This document shows, one piece after another, positions 26,459-36,700 of a stretch of 64,000 bases of DNA. A program made the position numbers and the translations under genes. Positions within the stretch are counted from its first letter, which is position 1. Every line of letters begins with the position of its first letter. Source of the stretch: Agelas oroides (taxonomy: Eukaryota > Porifera > Demospongiae > Agelasida > Agelasidae); the NCBI GenBank assembly GCA_949130485.1, contig OX422203.1, positions 6,624,429 through 6,688,428 on the forward strand, read 5' to 3'. Below the pieces are notes generated by a model that was given only the letters and a program-made list of their open reading frames with translations, did not search any database and was not told where the DNA came from.

Positions 26459-28200
26459 AAAGTTGCACTAACGCAAGGTGCATATTACCAAGTAGCTATG
26501 GGCATGAAGAGATTAAAAATGTAAACCCTTTCTCGATGTAAAAGGCGCACAAAGCTGTACGAGCCTGCCAATATCACCGTCCCCTGTGGCGCAGTATAGT
26601 GCCGTCAATGGAAATTCGCGTACATTCGCGACTCCTACTTGCTCGGAACAAAGGTTGCACTAATTCAAGGAGCAGATTATCAACAAGCTATGGGCATGAA
26701 AAGTTTAAAAATGTAAACCTTTTCTCGGTGCAAAAGGCTGTACAGGCCTACCAATATCACCGTCCCCTGTGGCGCAGTATAGTGCCGTTAAAGGAAATTC
26801 GCGTACATTCGCGACTCCTCCTAGCTCGGTACAATGGTTGCACTAATGCAAGGTGCATTTTATCTAGAACCTATGGGCATGAAGAGTTTAAAAACGTGAA
26901 TCCTTTCTCGGTGCAAAAGGCGCACAAAATTGTACGGGCCTACCAATATCACCGTCCCCTGTTGCGCAGTATAGTGTCATCAATGGAAATTCGCGTACAT
27001 TCGCGACTCCTCCTAGTTCGCTACAAAGGTTGCACTAATGCAAGGTGCATTTTATCTAGAAGCTATCGGGATTAAGAGTTTAAAAAAGTAAACCTTTTCT
27101 CGGTTCAAAAGGCCCACAAAGCTGTACGGGCCTGCCAATACGACCGTCCCCAGCGACGCAGTATAATGCCGTCATTGGAAATTCGGGTACATTTGCGACT
27201 CCTCCTAGCTCGGTACAAAGGTTGCACTAATGCAAGGTGCATATTACCAAGAAGCTTTGGGCATGAAGAGTTTAAAAATGTAAACCCTTTCTTGGTGCAA
27301 AAGGATCACAAAGTTATACGGGCCGGCCAATATCACCGTCCCTTGCGGCGCAGTATAGTGGATTGAATGGAAATTCGCGTACATTCGCGACTAGTCGTAG
27401 CTAGGTACAAAGGTTGCACTAAAGCAATGTACATATTATCTAGAAGCTATCGGGATGAAGTGTTTATAAATGTAAACCCTTTCTCGGTGCAAAAGGCGCA
27501 CAAAGCTGTAAGTGCCTGCCAATATCACCGACCCCTGCGGCGGAGTATAGTGCAGTCAATGGAAATTGGCGTACATTCGCGACTCCTCCTAGCTCGGTTC
27601 AAAGGTTGCACTAATGCAAGATGCATATTACCAAGAAGCTATGGGCATGAAGAGTTTAAAAATGTAAACACTTTCTCGGTGCAAAAGGCGCACAAATCTG
27701 TACGGGACTGCCAATATCACCCTCCCCTGCGGCGCAGTATAGAGCCTTCAATGGAAATTCGCGTACATTCGCGAGTCCTCCTAGCTCGGTTCAAAGGTTG
27801 CACAAATGCAAGATGCATATTACCAAGAAGCTATGGGCATGAAGAGTTTAAAAATGTAAACCCTTTCTCGGTGAAAAAGGCGCACAAAGCTGTACGGGAC
27901 TGCCAATATCACCGTCCCCTGCGGCGCAGTATAGAGACTTCAATGGAAATTCGCGTACATTCGCGAGTCCTCCTAGCTCGGTACAAAGGTTGCACAAATG
28001 CAAGATGCATATTACCAAGAAGCTATGGGCATGAAGAGTTTAAAAATATAAACCCTTTCTCGGTGCAAAAGGCGCACAAAGCTGTACCGGCCTACCAATA
28101 TCACCATCCCCTGTAGCGCAGTATAGTGTCATCAATGGAAATTCGCGCACATTCGCGACTCCTCCTAGTTCGGTAGAAAGGTTGAACTAACGCAAGGTGC
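26459..28200 (+). repeat. Long-range satellite duplication, left copy
   Basis: Monomers in this section carry unusual variants found elsewhere only about 31 kb downstream: AAGTAGCTATGGGC with GAGATTAAAAATG, GTACAATGGTTGC, GAAGCTATCGGGATTAAG, TCATTGGAAATTCGGG, AAGGATCACAAAG, GACTAGTCGTAGCTAGG and CACCATCCCC. The order is the same in both places. The offset is 31251 at the start, 31068 in the middle and 30876 at the end. The steps equal the loss from the right copy of one 183-bp monomer and then one 192-bp monomer. Confidence 0.75.
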
Positions 28201-29133
28201 ATATTACCAAGAAGCTATGGGCATGAAGAGTTTAAAAATGTTAACCCTTTCTCGGTGCAAAAGGCGAACAAAGCTGTACGGTCCTGCCAATATCACCGTC
28301 AACTGTGGCTCAGTATAGTGCCTTCAATCGAAATTCGCGTACATTCGCGACTCCTCCTAGCTCGGTACAAAGGTTGCACTAATGCAAGATCCATATTACC
28401 AAGAAGCTATTGGCATGAACAGTTTAAAAATGTAAACCCTTTCTCGGTGCAAAAGGCGCACAAAGCTGTACAGGCCTGCAAATATCACCGTCCCCTGTGG
28501 CGCATTGGAGTGCCGTCAATGGAAATTCGCGTACATTCGCGAATCCTCCTAGTTCAGTACAAAGGTTGCACTAATGCAATATGCATATTACCAAGAAGCT
28601 ATGGGCATGAAGAGTTTAAAAATGTAAACCCTTTCTCGGTGCAAAAGGCCTGCAAAGCTGTACCGGCCTGCCAATATCACCGTCCCTTGTTGCGAAGTAT
28701 AGTGCCTTCAATGGAAATTCGCGTATATTCGCGACTCCTCCTACCTCGGTACAAAGGTTGCACTAATGCAAGATGCATATTACCAAGAAGCTATGGTCAT
28801 GAACAGTTTAAAAATGTAAACCCTTTCTCGGTGCAAAAGGCGCACAAAGTTGTACGGGCCTGCCAATATCACCGTCCCCTGTGGAGCAGTATAGTGCCAT
28901 CAATGGAAATTGGCGTACATTCGCGACTCCTCCTAGCTCGGTACAAAGGTTGCACTAACGCAAGGTGCATATTACCAAGAAGCTATGGGCATGAACAGTT
29001 TAAAAATGTAAACCCTTTCTTGGTGCAAAAGGCGCACAAAGCTGTACAGGCCTGCAAATATCACCGTCCCCTGTGGCGCAGTGGAGTGCCTTCAATGGAA
29101 ATTCGGGTACATTCGCGACTCCTCCAAGCTCGG

Positions 29134-29169
29134 TACAAAGGTTGCACTAATGCAAGATGCATATTACCA
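29134..29169 (+). repeat. Target-site duplication, left copy (36 bp)
   Basis: These 36 bases of satellite, from TACAAAGG to TATTACCA, are present in identical form at 29678-29713 on the other side of the insertion. Deleting one copy with the 508-bp insert restores the 192-bp register exactly: landmarks at 28255 and 29759 are 1504 bp apart, and 1504 - 544 = 960 = 5 x 192. Exchange between monomers changes length by multiples of 192, so the extra 36 bp is best explained by duplication at integration. The first two bases are ambiguous with the element's tail. Confidence 0.88.
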
Positions 29170-29171
29170 GA

Positions 29172-29588
29172 ACATACAGGAGATTTAAACATAGTTTCGA
29201 ATGGGAACCATATCTAACCTATGTTAAGAGTCCTCTGTTGAGAACAGCGCTATGTAGATTCCGTATTAGCTGTCATTTGTTAGAGATCGAGAGAGGCAGA
29301 TACCAGAGACCGCAACCTCGACCTGCAGATCAGCGTTACTGTCCGAGCTGTCTACAACTGGGTAAAAAGCTAGTGGAAGATGAGGAGCATTTTCTGATGT
29401 CCTGTAGCACCTATGCAGAGGAACGACTCAAACTGTTCAATATAGCGGTAGCCCACATCCCCTCTTTTCAAGAGAATGACTTTGATAGACAATTTGAATC
29501 ATTAATGTGTTGTAAGGAAATACCTGTAGTACATCAATTGGCTCAGTTTGTGCATGTGTGTATGAAGCAGAGACAGTTATTACTATAG
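29172..29588 (+). pseudogene. C-terminal fragment of a non-LTR retrotransposon polyprotein (138 codons)
   Basis: The frame enters from satellite sequence (an ATG at 29157 is satellite, not a true start), becomes element-derived at 29172 and ends at the TAG at 29586-29588. Counting from 29172, residues 22-44 read LLRTALCRFRISCHLLEIE then RGRY, the kind of R-F-R-x-S-x-H-x-L-x-I-E-x-G-R-Y segment found downstream of reverse transcriptase in many invertebrate elements. C57, C60, H73 and C78 form a C-x2-C-x12-H-x4-C zinc knuckle containing EDEEHFLMSC, followed by Y-x3-R. This is the usual position of such a knuckle at the C-terminus of LINE ORF2 proteins, where it is thought to help bind nucleic acid. 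The frame has no internal stop or frameshift, which suggests a fairly recent insertion. The fragment has no promoter or catalytic domain and should not be treated as a gene. The RT-element origin is recognised from motif and context, not from a search. Confidence 0.78.
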
Positions 29589-29656
29589 TAGTATGTCACA
29601 TAGTTCTTTAGTCTTTTGGTTGACAAATGGCTTCCCCGGCCTAAAACGTCATTAAA
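29589..29656 (+). other. Retrotransposon 3' untranslated region
   Basis: Sixty-eight bases lie between the stop codon and the tandem tail, containing GGTTGACAAATGGCTTCCCC and then GGCCTAAAACGTCATTAAA. I see no AATAAA polyadenylation signal. Elements with a short-repeat tail often lack one. The segment joins directly to the ATTC repeats. Confidence 0.65.
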
Positions 29657-29678
29657 ATTCATTCATTCATTCATTCAT
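29657..29678 (+). repeat. (ATTC)n tail of the retrotransposon
   Basis: Five ATTC units followed by AT, ending where satellite sequence resumes. A short tandem tail at the 3' junction is the expected end of several LINE clades and fixes the element's orientation as +. The last AT could belong to either the tail or the target-site duplication. Confidence 0.85.
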
Positions 29679-29713
29679 ACAAAGGTTGCACTAATGCAAG
29701 ATGCATATTACCA
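29678..29713 (+). repeat. Target-site duplication, right copy (36 bp)
   Basis: Identical over 36 bases to 29134-29169. After it the monomer continues as AGAAGCTATGGGC, the bases expected next at the interrupted point. Two identical copies suggest either a recent insertion or low turnover here. Confidence 0.88.
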
Positions 29714-32700
29714 AGAAGCTATGGGCATGAAGAGTTTAAAAATGTAAACCCTTTCTCGGTGCAAAAGGCCCACAAAGTTGTACGGGCCTGCCAATATCTT
29801 CGTCCCTTGTGGTACAGTGTAGTGACATCAATGGAAATTGGAGTACATTCGCGACTCCTCCTAGCTCGGTACAAAGGTTGCACTAACGCAAGGTGCATAT
29901 TACCAAGAAGCTATGGGCATGAAGAGTTTAAAAATGTAAACCCTTTCTCGGTGCAAAAGGCGCACAAAGCTTTACGGTCCTGCCAATATCACCGTCCACT
30001 GTGGCGCAGTATAGTGCCTTCAATCGAAATTCGCGTACATTCGCGACTCCTCCTAGCTCGGTACAAAGGTTGCACTAATGCAAGATCCATATTACCAAGA
30101 AGCTATTGGCATGAATAGTTTAAAAATGTAGACCTTTTCTCGGTGCAAAAGGCGCACAAAGTTGTACGGGCCTGCCAATATCACCGTCCTCTGTGGCGCA
30201 GTATAGTGCCGTCAATGGAAATTCGCGTACATTCGCGACTCCTCCTAGTTCGGTACAAAGGTTGCACTAATGCAAGATGCATATTACCAAGAAGCTAGGG
30301 GCATGAAGAGTTTAAAAGTGTAAACTATTTCTCGGTGCAAAAGGCGCACAAAGTTGTACGGGCCTGCCAATATCACCGTCCACTGTGGCGCAGTATAGTG
30401 CCTTCAATGGAAATTCGCGTACATTCGCGACTCCTCCTATCTCGGTACAAAGGTTCCACTAATGCAAGATGCATATTATCAAGAAGCTAGGGGCATGAAG
30501 AGTTTAAAAATGTAAACCCTTTCTCGGTGCAAAAGGGGCACAAAGCTGTACGGTCCTGCCAATATCACCGTCCACTGTGGCGCAGTATAATGTCTTCAAT
30601 GGAAATTCGCGTACATTCGCGACTTCTCCTATCTCGGTACAAAGGTTATACTAATGCAAGATGCATATTACCAAGAAGCTATGGGCATGAACAGTTTAAA
30701 AATGTAAACCCTTTCTCGGTGCAAAAGGCGCACAAAGTTGTACGGGCCTGCCAATATCACCGTCCACTGTGGCGCAGTATAGTGCCTTCAATGGAAATTC
30801 GCGTACATTCGCGACTCCTCCTATCTCGTTACAAAGGTTGCACTAATGCAAGATGCATATTACCAAGAAGCTAGGGGCATGAAGGGTTTAAAAATGTAAA
30901 CCCTTTCTCGGTGCAAAAGGCGCACAAATCTGTACGGGCCTGCCAGTACCACCGTCCCTTGTTGCGCAGTATAGTGCCTTCAATGGAAATTCGCGTACAT
31001 TCGCGACTCCTCCTAGTTCGGTACAAAGGTTGCACTAATTGAAGGTGCATTTCATCTAGAAGCTATGGGCATGAACAGTTTAAAAATGTAAACCCTTTCT
31101 CGGTGCAAAAGGCGCACTAAGCTGTACAAGCCTGCAAATATCACCGTCCCATGTGGCGCAGTAGAGTGCCGTCAATGGAAATTCGCGTACATTCGCGACT
31201 CCGTCTAGCTCGGTACAAAGGTTGCCCTAATGCAAGATGAATATTACCAAGATGCTAGGGGCATGAAGAGTTTAAAAATGTAAACCCTTTCTCGGTGCAA
31301 AAGGCGCACAAAGCTGTACCGGCCTGCCAATATCACCGTCCCTTGTTGCGAAGTATAGTGCCTTCAATGGAAATTCGCGTATATTCGCGACTCCTCCTAC
31401 CTCGGTACAAAGGTTGCACTACTGCAAGATGCATATTACCAAGAAGCTATGGGCATGAACAGTTTAAAAATGTAAACACTTTCTCGGTGCAAAAGGCGCA
31501 CAAAGTTGTACGGGCCGGCCAATATCACCGTCCCCTGTGGAGCAGTATAGTGCCATCAATGGAAATTGGCGTACATTCGCGACTCCTCCTATCTCGGTAC
31601 AAAGGTTGCACTAACGCAAGGTGCATATTACCAAGAAGCTATGGGCATGAACAGCTTAAAAATGTAAACCCTTTCTCGGTGCAAAAGGCGCACAAAGCTG
31701 TACAAGCCTGCAAATATCACCGTCCCATGTGGCGCAGTAGAGTGCCGTCAATGGAAATTCGCGTACATTCGCGACTCCGTCTAGCTCGGTACAAAGGTTG
31801 CCCTAATGCAAGATGAATATTACCAAGATGCTAGGGGCATGAAGAGTTTAAAAATGTAAACCCTTTCTCGGTGCAAAAGGCGCACAAAGCTGTACCGGCC
31901 TGCCAATATCACCGTCCCTTGTTGCGAAGTATAGTGCCTTCAATGGAAATTCGCGTATATTCGCGACTCCTCCTACCTCGGTACAAAGGTTGCACTACTG
32001 CAAGATGCATATTACCAAGGAGCTATGGGCATGAACAGTTTAAAAATGTAAACACTTTCTCGGTGCAAAAGGCGCACAAAGTTGTACGGGCCTGCCAATA
32101 TCAACGTCCCCTGTGGAGCAGTATAGTGCCATCAATGGAAATTGGCGTACATTCGCGACTCCTCCTATCTCGGTACAAAGGTTGCACTAACGCAAGGTGC
32201 ATATTACCAAGAAGCTATGGGCATGAACAGTTTAAAAATGTAAACCCTTTCTCGGTTCAAAAGGCGCACAAAGCTGTACAGGCCTGCAAATATCACCGTC
32301 CACTGTGGCGCAGTGGAGTGCCGTCAATGGAAATTCGCGTACATTCGCGACTCCTCCAAGCTCGGTACAAAGGTTGCACTAATGCAAGATGCATATTACC
32401 AAGAAGCTATGGGCATGAACAGTTTAAAAATGTAAGCCCTTTCTTGGTGCAAAAGGCGCACAAAGTTGTACGGGCCTGCCAATATCACCGTCCCTTGTGT
32501 CGCAGTATAGTGCCTTCAATGGAAATTCGCGTACATTCGCGACTCCTCCTATCTCGGTACAAAGGTTGCACTAATGCAAGATGCATATTACCAAGAAGCT
32601 AGGGGCATGAAGAGTTTAAAAATGTAAACCCTTTCTCGGTGCAAAAGGGGCACAAAGCTGTACAGTCCTGCCAATATCACCGTCCACTGTGGCGCAGTAT

Positions 32701-33790
32701 AATGTCTTCAATGGAAATTCGCGTACATTCGCGACTTCTCCTATCTCGGTACAAAGGTTACACTAATGCTAGATGCATTTTACCAAGAAGCTAGGGGCAT
32801 GAAGGGTTTAAAAATGTAAACCCTTTCTCGGTGCAAAAAGCGCACAAATCTGTACGGGCCTGCCAGTAAAACCGTCCCTTGTTGCGCAGTATAGTGCCTT
32901 CAATGGAAATTCGCGTACATTCGCGACTCCTCCTATCTCGGTACCAAGGTTGCACTAATGCAATATGCATATTACCAAGAAGCTAGGGGCATGAAGAGTT
33001 TAAAAATTTAAACTATTTCTCGGTGCAAACGGCGCACAAAGTTGTACGGGCCTGCCAATATCATCGTCCACTGTGGCGCAGTATAGTGCCTTCAATGGAA
33101 ATTCTCGTACATTCGCGACTCCTCCTACCTCGGTACAAAGGTTGCACTAACGCAAGGTGCATATTACCAAGAAGCTATGGGCATGAAGAGTTTAAAAATG
33201 TAAGCCCTTTCTCTGTGCAAAAGGCGCACAAAGCTGTACTGGCCTGCAAATATCACCGTCCCCTATGGCGCAGTATAGTGCCGTCAATGGAAATTGTCGT
33301 ACATTCGCGACTCCACCTAGCTCGGTACAAAGATTGTACTAACGTAAGGTACATATTACCAAGAAGCTTTGGGCTTGAAGAGTTTAAAAATATAAACCCT
33401 TTCTCGGTGCAAAAGGCGCACAAAGCTGTACGGTCCTGCCAATATCACTGTCCACTGTGGCGCAGTATAGCGCCTTCAATGGAAATTCGCGTACATTCGC
33501 GACTCCTCCTATCTCGGTACAAAGGTTGCATTAATGCAAGATGCATATTACCAAGAAGCGAGGGGCATGAAGAGTTTAAAAATGTAAACCCTTTCTCGGT
33601 GCAAAAGGCGCACAAAGCTGTACGGTCCTGCCAATATCACCGTCCACTGTGGCGCAGTATAATGTCTTCAATGGAAATTCGCGTACATTCGCGTCTCCTC
33701 CTATCTCGGTACAAAGGTTGCAGTAATGCAAGATGCATATTACCAAGAAGCTAGGGGAATGAAGAGTTTAAAAATGTAAACCCTTTCTCG
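29714..33790 (+). repeat. Mixed satellite monomers right of the insertion, with a 576-bp repeat
   Basis: About 21 monomers of mixed subtypes, many with GCTAGG amber variants. A three-monomer unit is repeated: monomers with GCTGTACCGGCCTGCC start at 31295 and 31871, and the neighbouring GACTCCGTCTAGCTCGG and GTAGAGTGCC variants recur at the same 576-bp spacing. GAACAGTTTAAAAATG is common here. The stretch ends at about 33.79 kb, after which the amber variant nearly disappears. Confidence 0.8.
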
Positions 33791-36700
33791 GTGCAAAAGG
33801 CGCACAAAGCTGTAAGGGCCTGCCAATATCACCGTCCCCTGCGGCGCAGTATAGTGCCATCGATGGAAATTCGCGTACATTCGCGACTCCTCCTAGCTGG
33901 GTACAAAGGTTGCACTAATGCAAGATGCATATTACCAAGAAACAATGGGCATGAAGAGTTTAAAAATGTAAACCCTTTCTCGGTGCAAAAGGCGCACAAA
34001 GCTGTATGGGCTTGCAAATATCACCGTCCCCTGTGGCGCAGTATAGTGCCTTCAATGGAAATCCTCGTACATTCGCGACTCCTCCTAGCTCGGTACAAAA
34101 GTTGCACTAATGCAAGATGCATATTTCCAAGAAACAATGGGCATGAAGAGTTTAAAAATGTAAACCCTTTCTCGGTGCAAAAGGCGCACAAAGTTGCACG
34201 GGCCTGCCAATATCACCGTCCACTGTGGCCCAGTATAGTTCCATCAATGGAAATTCGCGTACATTCCCGACTCCTCCTAGTTCGGTACAAAGGTTGCACT
34301 AATACAAGGAGCACATTATCTAGAAGCTATGGGCATGAAGAGTTTCAAAATGTAAACCCTTTCTCGGTGCAAAAGGCGCACAAATCTGTACGGGCCTACC
34401 AATATCACCGTTCCCTGTGGCGCAGTATAGTGCCATCAATGGAAATTCGCGTACATTCGCGACTCCTCCTAGCTCGGTACAAAGGTTGCACTAATGCAAG
34501 ATGCATATTACCAAGAAGCTATGGGCATGAAGGGTTTAAAAATGTAAACCCTTTCTCGGTGCAAAAGGCGCACAAAGCTGTACGGGCCTACCAATATCAC
34601 CGTCCACTGTGGCCCAGTATAGTTCCATCAATGGAAATTCGCGTACATTCGCGACTCCTCCTAGTTCGGTACAAAGGTTGCACTAATACAAGGAGCACAT
34701 TATCTAGAAGCTATGGGCATGAAGAGTTTCAAAATGTAAACCCTTTCTCGGTGCAAAAGGCGCACAAAGCTGTACGGGACTGCCAATATCACCGTCCTCT
34801 GCGGCGCAGTATAGAGCCTTCAATGGAAATTCGCGTACATTCGCGAGTCCACCTAGCTCGGTACAAAGGTTTCACTAATGCAAGATGCATATTACCAAGA
34901 AGCTATGGGCATGAAGAGTTTAAAAATGTAAACCCTTTCTCGGTGCAAAAGGCGCACAAAGCTGTAAGGGCCTGCCATTATCACCGTCCCCTGCGGCGCA
35001 GTATAGTGTCATCAATGGAAATTCGCGTACATTCGCGACTCCTCCTAGCTGGGTACAAAGGTTGCACTAATGCAAGATGCATATTACCAAGAAGCTATGG
35101 GCATGAAGAGTTTAAAAATGTAAACCCTTTCTCGGTGCAAAAGGCGCACAAAGCTGGACGGGCCTACCAATATCACCGTCCACTGTGGCCCAGTATAGTT
35201 CCATCAATGGAAATTCGCGTACATTCGCGACTCATCCTAGTTCGGTACAAAGGTTGCACTAATACAAGGAGCACATTATCTAGAAGCTATGGGCAAGAAG
35301 AGTTTCAAAATGTAAACCCTTTCTCGGTGCAAAAGGCGCACAAATCTGTACGGGACTGCCAATATCACCGTTCCCTGTGGCGCAGTATAGTGCCATCAAT
35401 GGCAATTCGCGTACATTCGCGACTCCTCCTAGCTCGGTACAAAGGTTGCACTAATGCAAGATGCATATTACCAAGAAGCTATGGGCATGAAGAGTTTAAA
35501 AATGTAAACCCTTTCTCGGTGCAAAAGGCGCACAAAGCTGGACGGGCCTACCAATATCACCGTCCACTGTGTCCCAGTATAGTTCCATCAATGGAAATTC
35601 GCGTACATTCGCGACTCCTCCTAGTTCGGTACAAAGGTTGCACTAATACAAGGAGCACATTATCTAGAAGCTATGGGCATGAAGAGTTTCAAAATGTAAA
35701 CCCTTTCTCGGTGCAAAAGGCGCACAAATCTGTACGGGCCTACCAATATCACCGTTCCCTGTGGCGCAGTATAGTGCCATCAATGGAAATTCGCGTACAT
35801 TCGCGACTCCTCCTAGCTCGGTACAAAGGTTGCACTAATGCAAGATGCATATTACCAAGAAGCTATGGGCATGAAGAGTTTAAAAATGTAAACCCTTTCT
35901 CGGTGCAAAAGGCGCACAAAGCTGTACGGGACTGCCAATATCACCGTCCTCTGCGGCGCAGTATAGAGCCTTCAATGGAAATTCGCGTACATTCGCGAGT
36001 CCTCCTAGCTCGGTACAAAGGTTTCACTAATGCAAGATGCATATTACCAAGAAGCTATGGGCATGAAGAGTTTAAAAATGTAAACCCTTTCTCGGTGCAA
36101 AAGGCGCACAAAGCTGTAAGGGCCTTCCAATATCACCGTCCCCTGCGGCGCAGTATAGTGCCATCAATGGAAATTCGCGTACATTCGCGACTCCTCCTAG
36201 CTGGGTACAAAGGTTGCACTAATGCAAGATGCATATTACCAAGAAGCTATGGGCATGAAGAGTTTAAAAATGTAAACCCTTTCTCGGTGCAAAAGGCGCA
36301 CAAAGCTGTACGGGCCTACCAATATCACCGTTCCCTGTGGCGCAGTATAGTGCCATCAATGGCAATTCGCGTACATTCGCGACTCCTCCTAGCTCGGTAC
36401 AAAGGTTGCACTAATGCAAGATGCATATTACCAAGAAGCTATGGGCATGAAGAGTTTAAAAATGTAAACCTTTTCTCGGTGAAAAAGGCGCACAAAGCTG
36501 TACGGGACTGCCAATATCACCGTCCTCTGCAGCGCAGTATAGAGCCTTCAATGGAAATTCGCGTACATTCGCGAGTCCTCCTAGCTCGGTACAAAGGTTG
36601 CACTAATGCAAGATGCATATTACCAAGAAGCTATGGGCATGAAGAGTTTAAAAATGTAAACCCTTTCTCGGTGCTAAAGGCGCACAAAGATGTACGGGAC

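Larger units (their letters stand above)
23081..29169 (+). repeat. Mixed satellite monomers left of the insertion
   Basis: About 32 monomers drawn from many subtypes, with short runs of repeated order rather than one clear higher-order unit. A 3-bp loss near 23756 (GACTCCCCTAGC) and a 9-bp loss near 26733 (GTGCAAAAGGCTGTAC) break the 192-bp length; both are multiples of three. Between about 26.4 and 28.2 kb the monomers have rare variants (GAAGCTTTGGGC, AAGGATCACAAAG, CGACTAGTCGTAGC, GAAGCTATCGGGAT) shared with 57.7-59.0 kb. No gene is seen. Confidence 0.8.
29170..29677 (+). mobile_element. 5'-truncated non-LTR (LINE-type) retrotransposon, 3' end only
   Basis: This 508-bp stretch is the only non-satellite sequence in the window. 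It contains the end of an open frame with a C-x2-C-x12-H-x4-C motif, a 68-bp 3' untranslated region, and a short tandem (ATTC)n tail, and it is flanked by 36-bp direct duplications. That arrangement matches target-primed reverse transcription with 5' truncation, as in many LINE families whose 3' ends carry short tandem repeats rather than poly(A). The reverse transcriptase and endonuclease domains are missing, so this copy cannot move by itself. Family assignment (CR1/L2/Jockey-like or another clade) is not possible from this fragment. It lies in the same orientation as the satellite's open frame. Confidence 0.85.

Noticed and set aside
29157-29588. A complete 143-codon gene starting at the ATG at 29157
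   Set aside because: The ATG and next codons are satellite sequence to the left of the insertion point at 29170. The frame is a fusion of satellite with the tail of a truncated retrotransposon.
29170-29677. A DNA transposon or LTR element
   Set aside because: There are no terminal inverted repeats and no LTR pair. The tandem 3' tail and 5' truncation fit a non-LTR element.
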